Shown piece after piece: positions 18,465 through 26,808 of a DNA stretch of 33,253 nucleotides. The position numbers and the translations under genes were made by a program. The DNA is from Streptomyces sp. NK15101 (lineage in GTDB: Bacteria; Actinomycetota; Actinomycetes; Streptomycetales; Streptomycetaceae), in contig NZ_JAINVG010000083.1 in the NCBI RefSeq assembly GCF_020400725.1, positions 1 to 33,253 of the forward strand. Reading direction: 5' to 3'. Below the pieces are notes generated by a model. The model was not told where the DNA came from. It ran no database searches and saw only the letters and a list, made by a program, of their open reading frames with translations. The stretch's first letter is position 1. Each line of letters starts with the position of its first letter.

Positions 18465-18531
18465 TTCGCGTACCCGCTTCCGGTGCGAACGGCACGCGGA
18501 TAAGTACGCGGAGAAGCACGCGGACAGCACA

Positions 18532-18564
18532 GAAACCCGGCCGGGTGACCCCGGTCCGGGTTTC
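18532..18564 (-). terminator. Terminator after the DUF3073 gene
   Basis: Arms GAAACCCGG (18532-18540) and CCGGGTTTC (18556-18564) pair over 9 bases; the loop CCGGGTGACCCCGGT contains a further short stem. It lies 15 bases beyond the stop of the leftward DUF3073 gene. Confidence 0.65.
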
Positions 18565-18578
18565 GGTGATTCAGAAGG

Positions 18579-18833
18579 TCAAGCGCGACGCGGGGACGTG
18601 CTCGGACCGGACTCGTCGTCCTCGTCCTCGTCGTCCGTGTTGTAGAGATCCGCGTACTGGGCGTACGGGTCGTCTTCCTCGTCGTCGTCCTCGAACGGCT
18701 CGCCATTCGGCGGCTGACTCGAAGTCGAAGCGCCCAGCTCATTGGCCAGACGCGTCAGGTCTGTCCCGCCGCTGCTGTACTTCAGCTGGCGGGCGACCTT
18801 GGTCTGCTTGGCCTTTGCCCGGCCGCGCCCCAT
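18579..18833 (-). CDS. DUF3073 family protein
   Basis: Small protein of 84 aa starting MGRGRAKAKQTKVARQLKY, the strongly conserved basic head of the DUF3073 family found across actinobacteria. The C-terminal half is highly acidic (EPFEDDDEEDDPY, then DDEDEDDE), giving a charge-split molecule with no membrane segment. The function is unknown; the basic head could bind nucleic acid, but that is a guess. ATG 18833 is chosen because conservation starts there; an in-frame open extension to 18980 exists without family similarity. It is transcribed toward purM and lies downstream of vdh with a 291-base gap, which suggests its own promoter. Confidence 0.88.
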   Translation of the reverse strand: MGRGRAKAKQTKVARQLKYSSGGTDLTRLANELGASTSSQPPNGEPFEDDDEEDDPYAQYADLYNTDDEDEDDESGPSTSPRRA

Positions 18834-19124
18834 GGCTCGACCCCCTCGGTGACGGGGCTCGTCGGCCCCAGAGTCTTGACACGCGTTCATGATTCGGAAC
18901 GGGCTCTCGACAGAGAGACCGGTCCGTAGGGCTTCAACGGTACCTGTTTCCGTGGGTCTACGGTACGCCGCGCGCATCACATACCCCGGTACAGAACCTT
19001 CGAGGTGCCCTTTCCTCGCTGGTCAATCGCGATTTTAACCTCTTCTGGAGTGCCGACCCGCCGAAGGGCGTGAGCGAAGTCTCCCCGGCGGCGGGCCGGC
19101 CCTCCGTACTGCTGGGGGCGCGGA
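18834..19124 (-). promoter_or_regulatory. Upstream region of the DUF3073 gene with an A+T-rich element
   Basis: Gap of 291 bases between the vdh stop and the DUF3073 start. At 19021-19040 there is an unusually A+T-rich patch with a perfect 10-base palindrome AATCGCGATT (19025-19034). On the minus strand, from about 19078 to 18977, a reading frame ends in TPEEVKIAIDQRGKGTSKVL followed by YRGM and a stop; its codons are unlike those of real genes here. No clear promoter pair could be assigned. Confidence 0.5.
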
Positions 19125-20216
19125 TCAGGCGCGGCGGGCCTCCGCCATCCGCTGCTCGGCGATCCGGTCGGCCGCCGCGGCCGGCGGAATGCCGTCGGCC
19201 TTCGCACGTGCGAAGATCTCCAGGGTGGTGTCGAAGATCTTCGTCGCCTTCGCCTTGCAGCGGTCGAAGTCGAAGCCGTGCAGCTCGTCGGCGACCTGGA
19301 TCACGCCACCGGCGTTGACCACGTAGTCGGGCGCGTAGAGGATCCCGCGCGCCTCCAGGTCCTTCTCGATGCCCGGGTGGGCGAGCTGGTTGTTGGCCGC
19401 GCCGCAGACGATGCCGGCGGTCAGGAACGGCACGGTCTCCTCGTTCAGGGCACCGCCCAGCGCACAGGGCGCGTAGACGTCGAGGCCCTCGACGCGGATC
19501 AGCGCGTCCGTGTCGGCGACCACGGTGACCTGCGGGTGCTTGTCGGTGATCCGGCGCACCGACTCCTCGCGCACATCGGTGATCACGACCTCGGCGCCGT
19601 CCTCCAGGAGGTGCTCGACCAGGTAGTGGCCGACCTTGCCGACGCCGGCGACGCCGACCTTGCGGCCGCGCAGGGTCGGGTCGCCCCAGAGGGTCTGCGC
19701 GGCGGCACGCATGCCCTGGAAGACGCCGAAGGCGGTGAGGACGGAGGAGTCGCCGGCGCCGCCGTTCTCGGGGGAGCGGCCGGTGGTCCACTGGTTGGTG
19801 CGGGCGACGACGTCCATGTCGGCGACGTAGGTGCCGACGTCGCAGGCCGTGACGTAGCGGCCGCCGAGGGAGGCGACGAAGCGGCCGTAGGCGAGGAGGA
19901 GCTCCTCGGTCTTGATCTTCTCCGGGTCGCCGATGATGACGGCCTTGCCGCCGCCCAGGTCGAGTCCGGCCATGGCGTTCTTGTACGACATGCCGCGCGA
20001 CAGGTTGAGCGCGTCGGCGATCGCCTCTGCCTCGGTGGCGTACGGGTAGAAGCGGGTGCCGCCGAGGGCGGGGCCCAGGGCGGTGGAGTGGAGGGCGATG
20101 ACGGCCTTGAGGCCGGTGGCGCGGTCCTGGCAGAGGACGACTTGCTCGTGGCCACCCTGCTCCGAGTGGAACAGAGTGTTCAGTACGTCGCCAGGAACGC
20201 CGGTCACATCGGTCAC
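19125..20216 (-). CDS. vdh: Valine (branched-chain amino acid) dehydrogenase
   Basis: NAD-dependent oxidative deamination of valine, leucine and isoleucine to 2-oxo acids, which in Streptomyces feed macrolide and fatty-acid starter units. The protein is 363 aa from GTG 20216 (MTDVTGVPGDVLNTLFH), preceded by GGGAG; an in-frame TTG at 20231 is possible but less likely. K79 in MSYKNAMAG and K91 in GGGKAV are the conserved substrate and catalytic lysines of the Glu/Leu/Val dehydrogenase family. The Rossmann loop GVAGVGKVGHYL is near 188-199. The stop is followed by 291 non-coding bases. Confidence 0.96.
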   Translation of the reverse strand: MTDVTGVPGDVLNTLFHSEQGGHEQVVLCQDRATGLKAVIALHSTALGPALGGTRFYPYATEAEAIADALNLSRGMSYKNAMAGLDLGGGKAVIIGDPEKIKTEELLLAYGRFVASLGGRYVTACDVGTYVADMDVVARTNQWTTGRSPENGGAGDSSVLTAFGVFQGMRAAAQTLWGDPTLRGRKVGVAGVGKVGHYLVEHLLEDGAEVVITDVREESVRRITDKHPQVTVVADTDALIRVEGLDVYAPCALGGALNEETVPFLTAGIVCGAANNQLAHPGIEKDLEARGILYAPDYVVNAGGVIQVADELHGFDFDRCKAKATKIFDTTLEIFARAKADGIPPAAAADRIAEQRMAEARRA

Positions 20217-20371
20217 GGTGGTGACTCCCAAGTACGAAGCGGCGGTTGCGGCCCTCCCTGTGGGTGGGGGAGGACCAGTTCGGCAAGAGGGTAAGTCCTA
20301 CCTGGGCGTAGATCGGCCTCAGTGCTCAGGATCACCCCCTCCGGGGGTACCTCCGTGGAAGGATTTGCGAC

Positions 20372-21223
20372 ATGTCGGTCGCCTCCACGGTCCCCGTCCC
20401 CTACGCGTCCTATCTGCGGGTGTACGAGCCGCTGGCCGCGTTCCCCGAGCCGGAACGGTCCCACTGGGCCCGGTACGCGCGCCGGCCGCGCGTCCCGGGG
20501 GCGCAGGAGGAGCTGCGCCGCTCGCTCGCGAACCTGCTGCCGACGCCCCCGGTGCCGGTGCCGGTGCACGAGAGCGATGAGGCCTTCGTCGCGCACCTGG
20601 ACGGGGTGGTGGTGATCTGCCCGTGGCGGACCCGGCTGCGCGGCTGGCTGGCCCTGGAGGAGCTGGCGGCCGGTCCGTACCCGGGGGCGGTGCTCGACGC
20701 GATGCTGCCACCGGTGGTGCGCGCCCAGGTGGCGAGCGACTACGAGCGCTGGCTGAGCCGGAACCCGGACGCGCGGCCGTGGATCCGCACGGGGGTCTGG
20801 CAGGTGCCGCTGCGCTGGTTCGCGCTCTTCGGGGACGAGGACCGGGAGTACGAGCCGGGGGACGGGTCCACGGGCCGGGCGCCGGTGCTGCGTTACCGGA
20901 CGACGATGGCCCAGGCGCGGCGGCGTCTGGCGCGGGCCCTCAAGGCGCTGCGGGAGTCGATCGACGAAGGTCCGATGACGCGGGGTCTGATCGAGGTGGG
21001 GCGCTGGCTGGAGGAGTTCCATCCGCGGGCGCTGGTGGAGCTGGACTTCGGCGGCCTGGTGTACGCGCTGCCGGCCCGGTGGCTGGCGGAGGACCGGTCG
21101 GCGGCCCAGCTGGCGGAGGGGATCGCCGCGCTGCGGGACGGGGACGACGAGGCGGCGAGCGAGGTGTACGGACGCCTCGCGGAGCGCTGGCGGGCTGTCA
21201 GGGACCTGCGTTTCGCGAACTGA
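20372..21223 (+). CDS. Conserved protein of unknown function
   Basis: Protein of 283 aa from ATG 20372 with GGAAGGA 7 bases upstream. I do not recognise a catalytic motif. There is no signal peptide or membrane helix; it is rich in Arg, Trp and Leu and probably all-soluble and mostly helical toward the C-terminus (residues about 170-280). Notable runs are ARYARRPRVPGAQEELRRSL near 30-50, a hydrophobic strand VVVICPWRTRLRGWLALEEL near 79-98, and VELDFGGLVYALPARWLAED near 224-243. Its position between vdh and bldC is, as far as I remember, conserved in Streptomyces, so it is a real gene and not a spurious frame. Function unknown. Confidence 0.85.
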   Translation: MSVASTVPVPYASYLRVYEPLAAFPEPERSHWARYARRPRVPGAQEELRRSLANLLPTPPVPVPVHESDEAFVAHLDGVVVICPWRTRLRGWLALEELAAGPYPGAVLDAMLPPVVRAQVASDYERWLSRNPDARPWIRTGVWQVPLRWFALFGDEDREYEPGDGSTGRAPVLRYRTTMAQARRRLARALKALRESIDEGPMTRGLIEVGRWLEEFHPRALVELDFGGLVYALPARWLAEDRSAAQLAEGIAALRDGDDEAASEVYGRLAERWRAVRDLRFAN

Positions 21224-21805
21224 CACCAGTCGGACAAGTTCGTCAGGTCGGTATCGACAAGACATGTCCGGCGGGTGTAAATGATCTTCGAGTGGTGGCC
21301 GGTTTCGGTGGCCGGTTCGATGTGCGTGCCGGCGTTCGAGGCTTTCGCACCGACGGCGTGAGGACGTTGGTCCCGATCCGGGCCTTTGGCTCAAGCGTGA
21401 CGGACAGCACGTAACGCACCCTTGCGCCCATCGCCCACCCTCGTGCCAAAATAGGACAAGGAGTCCGGGGAGGGTTCCTTCCGCCCAAGTTCGGGCGGAA
21501 CGCTCAGCATTGCACTCTATGGGGGGTCTGAGGACTCCTGATCGCTCTGTGACTGATCGTCACAGTGGCGTGACTGTCCGTTATGGCATGGTCAGTCGAC
21601 TTCCGCCGCTGATGAACACCTGCGAGGGCAATTCCATCGGTTTGGCCGACGCGGCTGGACGGATGGTGTAGTTGTAGTGCCGAGGACAAGCCGTTCGTCC
21701 TATAACCGACTCGACCCGCTTCTGCCATTTCGGGCATGGCGGGTCAAGGTGCAGAATTTAGAGGAAAGAACCGAGATAGGTTCGGTTCTCCCGAGGAGGC
21801 CGCTC
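21224..21805 (+). promoter_or_regulatory. Long bldC upstream region
   Basis: A 582-base gap with no credible gene. From left to right I see: near-tandem GGTGGCCGGTT repeats at about 21295-21318; a hairpin with 8-base arms at 21479-21500; a perfect inverted repeat CTGTGAC-N5-GTCACAG at 21547-21565; a -10-like TATAAC at 21701-21706; and two leader hairpins (21713-21745 and 21767-21789) before the ribosome binding site GAGGAGG at 21793-21799. The length is unusual for a 68-codon gene and suggests heavy control, as expected for a developmental regulator. Confidence 0.6.
21701..21706 (+). promoter_or_regulatory. Candidate bldC -10 element
   Basis: TATAAC would start transcription near 21713, giving a leader of about 93 bases that begins exactly at a hairpin. 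No -35 lies at standard spacing (TTGTAG at 21672-21677 is 23 bases away), so an activator or another sigma factor may be involved, or this call is wrong. Confidence 0.4.
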
Positions 21806-22012
21806 ATGACCGCTCGCACCCCTGATGCCGAGCCGCTGCTGACCCCCGCCGAGGTTGCCACGATGTTCCGCGTGGACCCGAAGACGGTTACCCGTTGGGC
21901 GAAGGCGGGCAAGCTCACGTCCATCCGCACGCTGGGTGGGCACCGCCGGTACCGCGAGGCCGAGGTCCGCGCGCTGCTGGCGGGCATTCCGCAGCAGCGC
22001 AGCGAGGCCTGA
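21806..22012 (+). CDS. bldC: BldC, MerR-like developmental regulator
   Basis: Protein of 68 aa consisting of a single winged helix-turn-helix of the MerR type (LTPAEVATMFRVDPKTVTRW at 12-31, then the wing TLGGHRRYRE). It lacks the dimerisation helix of classic MerR proteins; known BldC instead binds cooperatively head-to-tail on A+T-rich direct repeats and holds vegetative growth against premature sporulation. The length equals that of characterised BldC. ATG 21806 has GAGGAGG 6 bases upstream. It is monocistronic, with a long upstream region and a strong U-tract terminator at 22137-22176. Confidence 0.97.
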   Translation: MTARTPDAEPLLTPAEVATMFRVDPKTVTRWAKAGKLTSIRTLGGHRRYREAEVRALLAGIPQQRSEA

Positions 22013-22353
22013 GGTCGCGCAGAACCCTGCAGAACCCTGCAACACCCCGTAACACCGGGCCCTTCCGGATCCCCCAATCCGGTCGCCCACCCCTAGTACT
22101 GCCGACGGATCCCTGCCCCAACAGGTGTTCGTCAACGATCGCGCTGGACTCCGCCGGGTCCAGCGCGATCTTTTTTGTGCCCGGCGCCACACTCCCTCCA
22201 GGGTGGTGCAATTGCACATATTAAATCCGGGTGGTGTAGGGAGGGTGTAAGTGCAGGGGTTTCTGAAACTCTTTCAGTGACACCCGTCACACTGACGAAG
22301 TCTTGCCAAGGGACAGCCTCTCACTTCGCGGAACGCCCCCAACCCGCCGTTGG
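22013..22353. other. bldC-DUF6274-like convergent intergenic region
   Basis: A 341-base gap without a gene. It holds a tandem repeat of CAGAACCCTG at 22020-22041, the bldC terminator, a perfect 12-base palindrome GTGCAATTGCAC (22206-22217), the 8-base direct repeat GGGTGGTG (22201-22208 and 22229-22236), a short inverted repeat CTGAAA-TTTCAG near 22264-22276, and GTGACACCCGTCAC (22277-22290). The second half is A+T-richer than average. Confidence 0.6.
22137..22176 (+). terminator. Intrinsic terminator of bldC
   Basis: A perfect 13-base-pair stem (22137-22149 with 22158-22170), an 8-base loop and six T residues (22171-22176). The only textbook U-tract terminator I see in the window; it leaves a 3' tail of about 125 bases after the bldC stop. 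Confidence 0.95.
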
Positions 22354-22545
22354 TCATGGGTCGGTGGGACTTTCGTCCTCGGCGGCGTCCGCCGGCTCCT
22401 CGGGCTCCGGGGCCTCCATGGCGAGCCGCAGGAGGTGATGGCAGACGGCGCACTGCCGGGTGAGGTGTCCGTACCGCGACGCGGCCGCCAGATGGGCGCG
22501 CAGCAACGCGCGAGTGTCGTGCCGTGCTGCGGACGCCGCGGCCAT
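22354..22545 (-). CDS. Small Cys/His protein, DUF6274-like
   Basis: Protein of 63 aa from ATG 22545 with a strong GGAGGTGG upstream. The N-terminal half is basic and helical (RHDTRALLRAHLAAASRYGH), followed by the motif CAVCHH (33-38), then a hydrophobic turn and an acidic tail (EAPEPEEPADAAEDE). I recall such short streptomycete proteins filed as DUF6274, but am not certain. CxxCH is the haem-attachment motif in secreted cytochromes; here there is no signal peptide, so a zinc site (C33, C36 with histidines) is more likely. A possible promoter is TTGACG-N18-TACCCC at about 22614-22585 on the minus strand. Confidence 0.7.
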   Translation of the reverse strand: MAAASAARHDTRALLRAHLAAASRYGHLTRQCAVCHHLLRLAMEAPEPEEPADAAEDESPTDP

Positions 22546-22633
22546 GCGCGACCACCTCCGGTGTGGGCCCCCGGTTCCCTGAAGTCCGGGGTACCGGCGG
22601 GCGCGCGACCCCGTCAAGACACGGGAACACAAC

Positions 22634-22663
22634 GAAGGCCCGCATCTCACGATGCGGGCCTTC
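22634..22663 (-). terminator. Terminator after tRNA-Asp copy 1
   Basis: A perfect 13-base-pair stem (22634-22646 with 22651-22663) and tetraloop, 7 bases past the leftward tRNA-Asp. Confidence 0.85.
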
Positions 22664-22670
22664 ACAGAGG

Positions 22671-22744
22671 CGATCCTGACGGGACTTGAACCCGCGACCT
22701 CCACCTTGACAGGGTGGCGAGCTAACCAACTGCTCCACAGGACC
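22671..22744 (-). tRNA. tRNA-Asp (GTC anticodon), copy 1
   Basis: On the minus strand: acceptor GGTCCTG with CAGGATC (one G-U), anticodon loop CTGTCAA giving GTC, T loop GTTCAAGT, discriminator G. Identical to 29111-29184. A possible promoter on the minus strand is TTCGAC (22785-22790) with TACAGT (22760-22765), 19 bases apart. Confidence 0.96.
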
Positions 22745-22839
22745 TTGGCTGCGAGACAGACTGTACAGCAGGTCAGGGGGTCTGGTCGAACTCACCGACG
22801 GCAGCGTTCCGGTTACGGGGCCCGTGGGGCCGCCGGGGC

Positions 22840-25800
22840 CTACGGGACCGCCGCGTCGATCGCCTTCACGATCCGCTTGTCGGAGATCGGGTACGCCGTG
22901 CCCAGCGCGTGGGCGAAGTAGCTCACCCGCAGCTCCTCGATCATCCAGCGGATGTCGGTGACCTCGGCAGGCACCGGACGCCCCTTGGGAAGCTGCTCCA
23001 GGAGCCAGGCGTACTCGTCCTGCATCTCCCGGACCTTCTCCATCCGGGTGGTGTCCCGCTGGACCCCGGTGGGCATCTGCTGGAGCCGCCGGTCCACCGC
23101 CACCAGGTAGCGCATCAGGTCCGGCAGCCGCTTCAGGCCCGTACGGGTGACGAAGCCGGCCGGCATCAGCCGGGCGAGCTGCTCGCGGACGTCGGTCAGG
23201 TTGGCGATCAGCGCCAGGCTGTTCGTCGCCTTCAGCCGGCGCTCGCACGCCTGCCAGGCCGCCAGGATCTGCTGGACCTGGCCCACCGTCCGCACCGTCA
23301 CGTCGACGAGGTCCGCGCGGACCTTGTCGTACAGCTTCCGGAAGGACTCCTCGTCCCAGGCCGGGCCGCCGTGGTCCGCGATCAGCTTGTCGGCGGCGGC
23401 GGTGGCGCAGTCGTCGAAGAGGGCCTGGATCGAGCCGTGCGGGTTCGACGACAGGGCCAGCTTCTGCTGGTTGGTCAGCTTCTCCGAGGCGAACTTCGCC
23501 GGGTTCACCGGAATGTTCAGCATGATCAGCTTCCGGGTGCCCCGCCACATCGCCCGCGCCTGCTCGGCCTCCGAGTCGAAGAGCCGCACGGCCACGGAGT
23601 CGCCCTCGTCGACGAGCGCCGGATACGCCTTCACCGGCTGACCGGCCCGACGGGTCTCGAAGACCTTCGTCAGCGTCCCGATCGTCCAGTCCTTGAGGCC
23701 CGTGCGCTCCAGGGAGGGCCCGGAGCCGTCCGGGCCGCCCGTCGCCGCCGCGGCAGCCTTGGAGAGCGCCTGACGGGCCTTGGGGCGCAGCTTCAGCCGC
23801 AGCGCCTCCAGGTCCTTGTCCTCGGCCAGCTTCCGGCGCCGCTCGTCGACGATCCGGAAGGTCACCTTGAGGTGCTCGGGGACCTTCGCCCAGTCGAAGT
23901 CCTCGGCCGTGACCGGGACGCCGACCATCCGCTGGAGCTCCCGGGCGAGCGCGCCCGTCAGCGGCTCCTGGACGGGGACGACGGAGTCGAGGAAGCGGGT
24001 CGCGAAGTTCGGCGCCGGGACGTAGTGGCGGCGGATCGGCTTCGGCAGGGAACGGATCAGCTCCGTGACGACCTCCGCGCGCAGACCGGGGATCTGCCAC
24101 TCGAAGCCCTCGTCGGTGACCTGGTTGAGCACCTGGAGCGGCACGTGGACGGTCACGCCGTCCGCGTCCGCGCCCGGTTCGAACTGGTACGTCACCCGGA
24201 ACTTCAGCGCGCCCTGGCGCCACGAGTCCGGGTAGTCGTCCTTGGTGACCGCCCCCGCCTTCTCGTTGATGAGCATCTCGCGCTCGAAGTCGAGGAACTC
24301 CGGCTCCTCGCGGCGCTTGTGCTTCCACCAGGAGTCGAAGTGGGCGCCCGACACGACGTGTTCGGGGACGCGCTTGTCGTAGAAGTCGAAGAGCGTCTCG
24401 TCGTCGACGAGGATGTCCCGGCGCCGGGCCCGGTGCTCCAGCTCCTCCACCTCGGTGAGGAGCTTGCGGTTGTCCGCGAAGAACTTGTGGTGCGTGCGCC
24501 AGTCGCCCTCGACGAGCGCGTTCCGGATGAACAGGTCGCGGGAGACCTCCGGGTCGATCCGCCCGTAGTTCACCTTGCGGTCGGCGACGATCGGGACGCC
24601 GTACAGCGTCACCTTCTCGAAGGCCATCACGGCCGCCTGGTCCTTCTCCCAGTGCGGCTCGCTGTACGTCTTCTTCACCAGGTGCTGCGCGAGCGGCTCG
24701 ATCCACTCCGGTTCGATCCGGGCGTTGACCCGGGCCCAGAGCCGCGAGGTCTCCACCAGCTCGGCGGACATCACGAAGCGCGGGGGCTTCTTGAAGAGCG
24801 CGGAGCCCGGGAAGATCGCGAACTTGGCGTTCCGCGCACCCAGGTACTCGTTCCGGGTGCCCTCGCGCTTCGGGTCCCGGCTCTCCTTGCTCTCCTTCAC
24901 GTCCTTCAGGCCGATGTGGGAGAGCAGGCCGGCGAGCAGGGAGACGTGCACGGACTGCTCCGACGCGTCCTCCTCGTTGAGGTGGATGCCCATCTGCTTG
25001 GCGACCGTCCGCAGCTGGGCGTAGATGTCCTGCCACTCGCGGATGCGCAGGAAGTTCAGGTACTCCTGCTTGCACATCCGGCGGAACGAGGACGAGCCCC
25101 GCTCCTTCTGCTGCTCGCGGACGTACCGCCACAGGTTGAGGAAGGAGAGGAAGTCGCTCGTCTCGTCCTTGAACCGGGCGTGCAGCTGGTCGGCCTGCGC
25201 CTGCTTCTCGGACGGCCGCTCGCGCGGGTCCTGGATGGACAGCGCCGCCGCGATCACCATGACCTCGCGGACGCAGCCGTTCTTGTCGGCCTCCAGGACC
25301 ATCCGGGCCAGCCGCGGGTCCACCGGCAGCTGGGACAGCTTCCGACCCTGCTGGGTGAGCCGCTTCTTCGGGTCCTTCTCGGCGGGGTCGATCGCGCCGA
25401 GCTCCTGGAGGAGCTGCACGCCGTCCCGGATGTTCCGGTGGTCCGGCGGGTCGATGAAGGGGAACTTCTCGATGTCGCCGAGGCCGGCCGCGGTCATCTG
25501 GAGGATGACGGAGGCCAGGTTCGTACGGAGGATCTCCGCGTCCGTGAACTCGGGGCGGGTGAGGAAGTCGTCCTCGGAGTACAGCCGGATGCAGATGCCG
25601 TCCGACGTACGGCCGCAGCGGCCCTTGCGCTGGTTGGCACTGGCCTGGCTGACCGGCTCGATCGGCAGGCGCTGCACCTTGGTCCGGTGCGAGTAGCGGG
25701 AGATGCGGGCGGTGCCCGGGTCGATCACGTACTTGATGCCGGGGACGGTCAGGGAGGTCTCGGCGACGTTCGTCGCGAGGACGATCCGGCGGCCGGAGTG

Positions 25801-26808
25801 GGCCTGGAAGACCCGGTGCTGCTCGGCGTGCGACAGGCGCGCGTAGAGGGGGAGGATCTCCGTGTTGAAGAGTTTCTTCTTGATCAGCGCGTCCGCCGTG
25901 TCGCGGATCTCGCGCTCTCCGGAGAGGAAGACCAGGACGTCGCCCGGCCCCTCCTTCTGGAGCTCGTCGACGGCGTCGCAGATCGCGGTGATCTGGTCCC
26001 GGTCCGACTCGTCGGAGTCCTCCTCCAGGAGGGGCCGGTAGCGGACCTCGACCGGGTAAGTACGGCCGCTGACCTCGACGATCGGGGCGTCGCCGAAGTG
26101 GCGGGAGAAGCGCTCGGGGTCGATCGTCGCCGAGGTGATGACGACCTTGAGGTCGGGGCGCTTCGGCAGCAGCTGGGCCAGATAGCCGAGCAGGAAGTCG
26201 ATGTTGAGGGACCGCTCGTGGGCCTCGTCGATGATGATCGTGTCGTACGCGCGCAGCTCGCGGTCCGTCTGGATCTCGGCGAGCAGGATGCCGTCCGTCA
26301 TCAGCTTCACGAAGGTCGCGTCGGGGTTCACCTGGTCGGTGAAGCGGACCTTCCAGCCGACCGCCTCGCCCAGCGGGGTCCTCAGCTCCTCGGCGACGCG
26401 CTCGGCGACCGTGCGGGCGGCGATCCGGCGGGGCTGGGTGTGCCCGATCATGCCCCGGACGCCCCGGCCCAGCTCCAGACAGATCTTCGGGATCTGCGTG
26501 GTCTTGCCGGAGCCCGTCTCACCGGCGACGATCACGACCTGGTGGTCGCGTATCGCCTCCAGGATCTCGTCCTTCTTCTGCGAGACGGGCAGCTGTTCGG
26601 GGTACGTGACCGCGGGCACGCGGGCGGCGCGCCCGTCGACGCGCTCCTTGGCCTTGGCCGCCTCGGCGGCGATCTCGTCCAGGACGGCCGCGCGGGCCTC
26701 GGGCTTGCGGATGCGGCGGGCGCCTTCGAGACGGCGGCCGAGCCGGTGGGAGTCCCGCAGCGAGACCTCGGCCAGGACGGACTGGAGGGCGGCGAAGGAA
26801 GTAGACAT
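22840..26808 (-). CDS. hrpA: ATP-dependent RNA helicase HrpA (DEAH box)
   Basis: Large 3'-5' RNA helicase, 1322 aa, full length for bacterial HrpA, which helps rescue stalled ribosomes in E. coli. Motif I GETGSGKT is at 96-103, DEAH at 194-197, SAT near 225, and motif VI QRKGRCGR near 405. A helicase-associated HA2 domain, an OB-fold and the long C-terminal DUF3418-type region fill the rest. ATG 26808 (MSTSFAALQSVL) is preferred; an in-frame ATG 15 codons upstream at 26853 cannot be excluded. The Shine-Dalgarno sequence is weak. The 3' end is 95 bases from tRNA-Asp. Confidence 0.96.
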   Translation of the reverse strand: MSTSFAALQSVLAEVSLRDSHRLGRRLEGARRIRKPEARAAVLDEIAAEAAKAKERVDGRAARVPAVTYPEQLPVSQKKDEILEAIRDHQVVIVAGETGSGKTTQIPKICLELGRGVRGMIGHTQPRRIAARTVAERVAEELRTPLGEAVGWKVRFTDQVNPDATFVKLMTDGILLAEIQTDRELRAYDTIIIDEAHERSLNIDFLLGYLAQLLPKRPDLKVVITSATIDPERFSRHFGDAPIVEVSGRTYPVEVRYRPLLEEDSDESDRDQITAICDAVDELQKEGPGDVLVFLSGEREIRDTADALIKKKLFNTEILPLYARLSHAEQHRVFQAHSGRRIVLATNVAETSLTVPGIKYVIDPGTARISRYSHRTKVQRLPIEPVSQASANQRKGRCGRTSDGICIRLYSEDDFLTRPEFTDAEILRTNLASVILQMTAAGLGDIEKFPFIDPPDHRNIRDGVQLLQELGAIDPAEKDPKKRLTQQGRKLSQLPVDPRLARMVLEADKNGCVREVMVIAAALSIQDPRERPSEKQAQADQLHARFKDETSDFLSFLNLWRYVREQQKERGSSSFRRMCKQEYLNFLRIREWQDIYAQLRTVAKQMGIHLNEEDASEQSVHVSLLAGLLSHIGLKDVKESKESRDPKREGTRNEYLGARNAKFAIFPGSALFKKPPRFVMSAELVETSRLWARVNARIEPEWIEPLAQHLVKKTYSEPHWEKDQAAVMAFEKVTLYGVPIVADRKVNYGRIDPEVSRDLFIRNALVEGDWRTHHKFFADNRKLLTEVEELEHRARRRDILVDDETLFDFYDKRVPEHVVSGAHFDSWWKHKRREEPEFLDFEREMLINEKAGAVTKDDYPDSWRQGALKFRVTYQFEPGADADGVTVHVPLQVLNQVTDEGFEWQIPGLRAEVVTELIRSLPKPIRRHYVPAPNFATRFLDSVVPVQEPLTGALARELQRMVGVPVTAEDFDWAKVPEHLKVTFRIVDERRRKLAEDKDLEALRLKLRPKARQALSKAAAAATGGPDGSGPSLERTGLKDWTIGTLTKVFETRRAGQPVKAYPALVDEGDSVAVRLFDSEAEQARAMWRGTRKLIMLNIPVNPAKFASEKLTNQQKLALSSNPHGSIQALFDDCATAAADKLIADHGGPAWDEESFRKLYDKVRADLVDVTVRTVGQVQQILAAWQACERRLKATNSLALIANLTDVREQLARLMPAGFVTRTGLKRLPDLMRYLVAVDRRLQQMPTGVQRDTTRMEKVREMQDEYAWLLEQLPKGRPVPAEVTDIRWMIEELRVSYFAHALGTAYPISDKRIVKAIDAAVP

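Noticed and set aside
18834..18980. N-terminal extension of the DUF3073 protein to 18980
   Set aside because: The added 49 residues show no family similarity, and the conserved sequence begins at MGRGRAKAKQ from 18833.
22020..22041. Tandem CAGAACCCTG repeat after bldC as an iteron or attachment site
   Set aside because: Only two short copies, no integrase or origin features nearby; probably chance or slippage.
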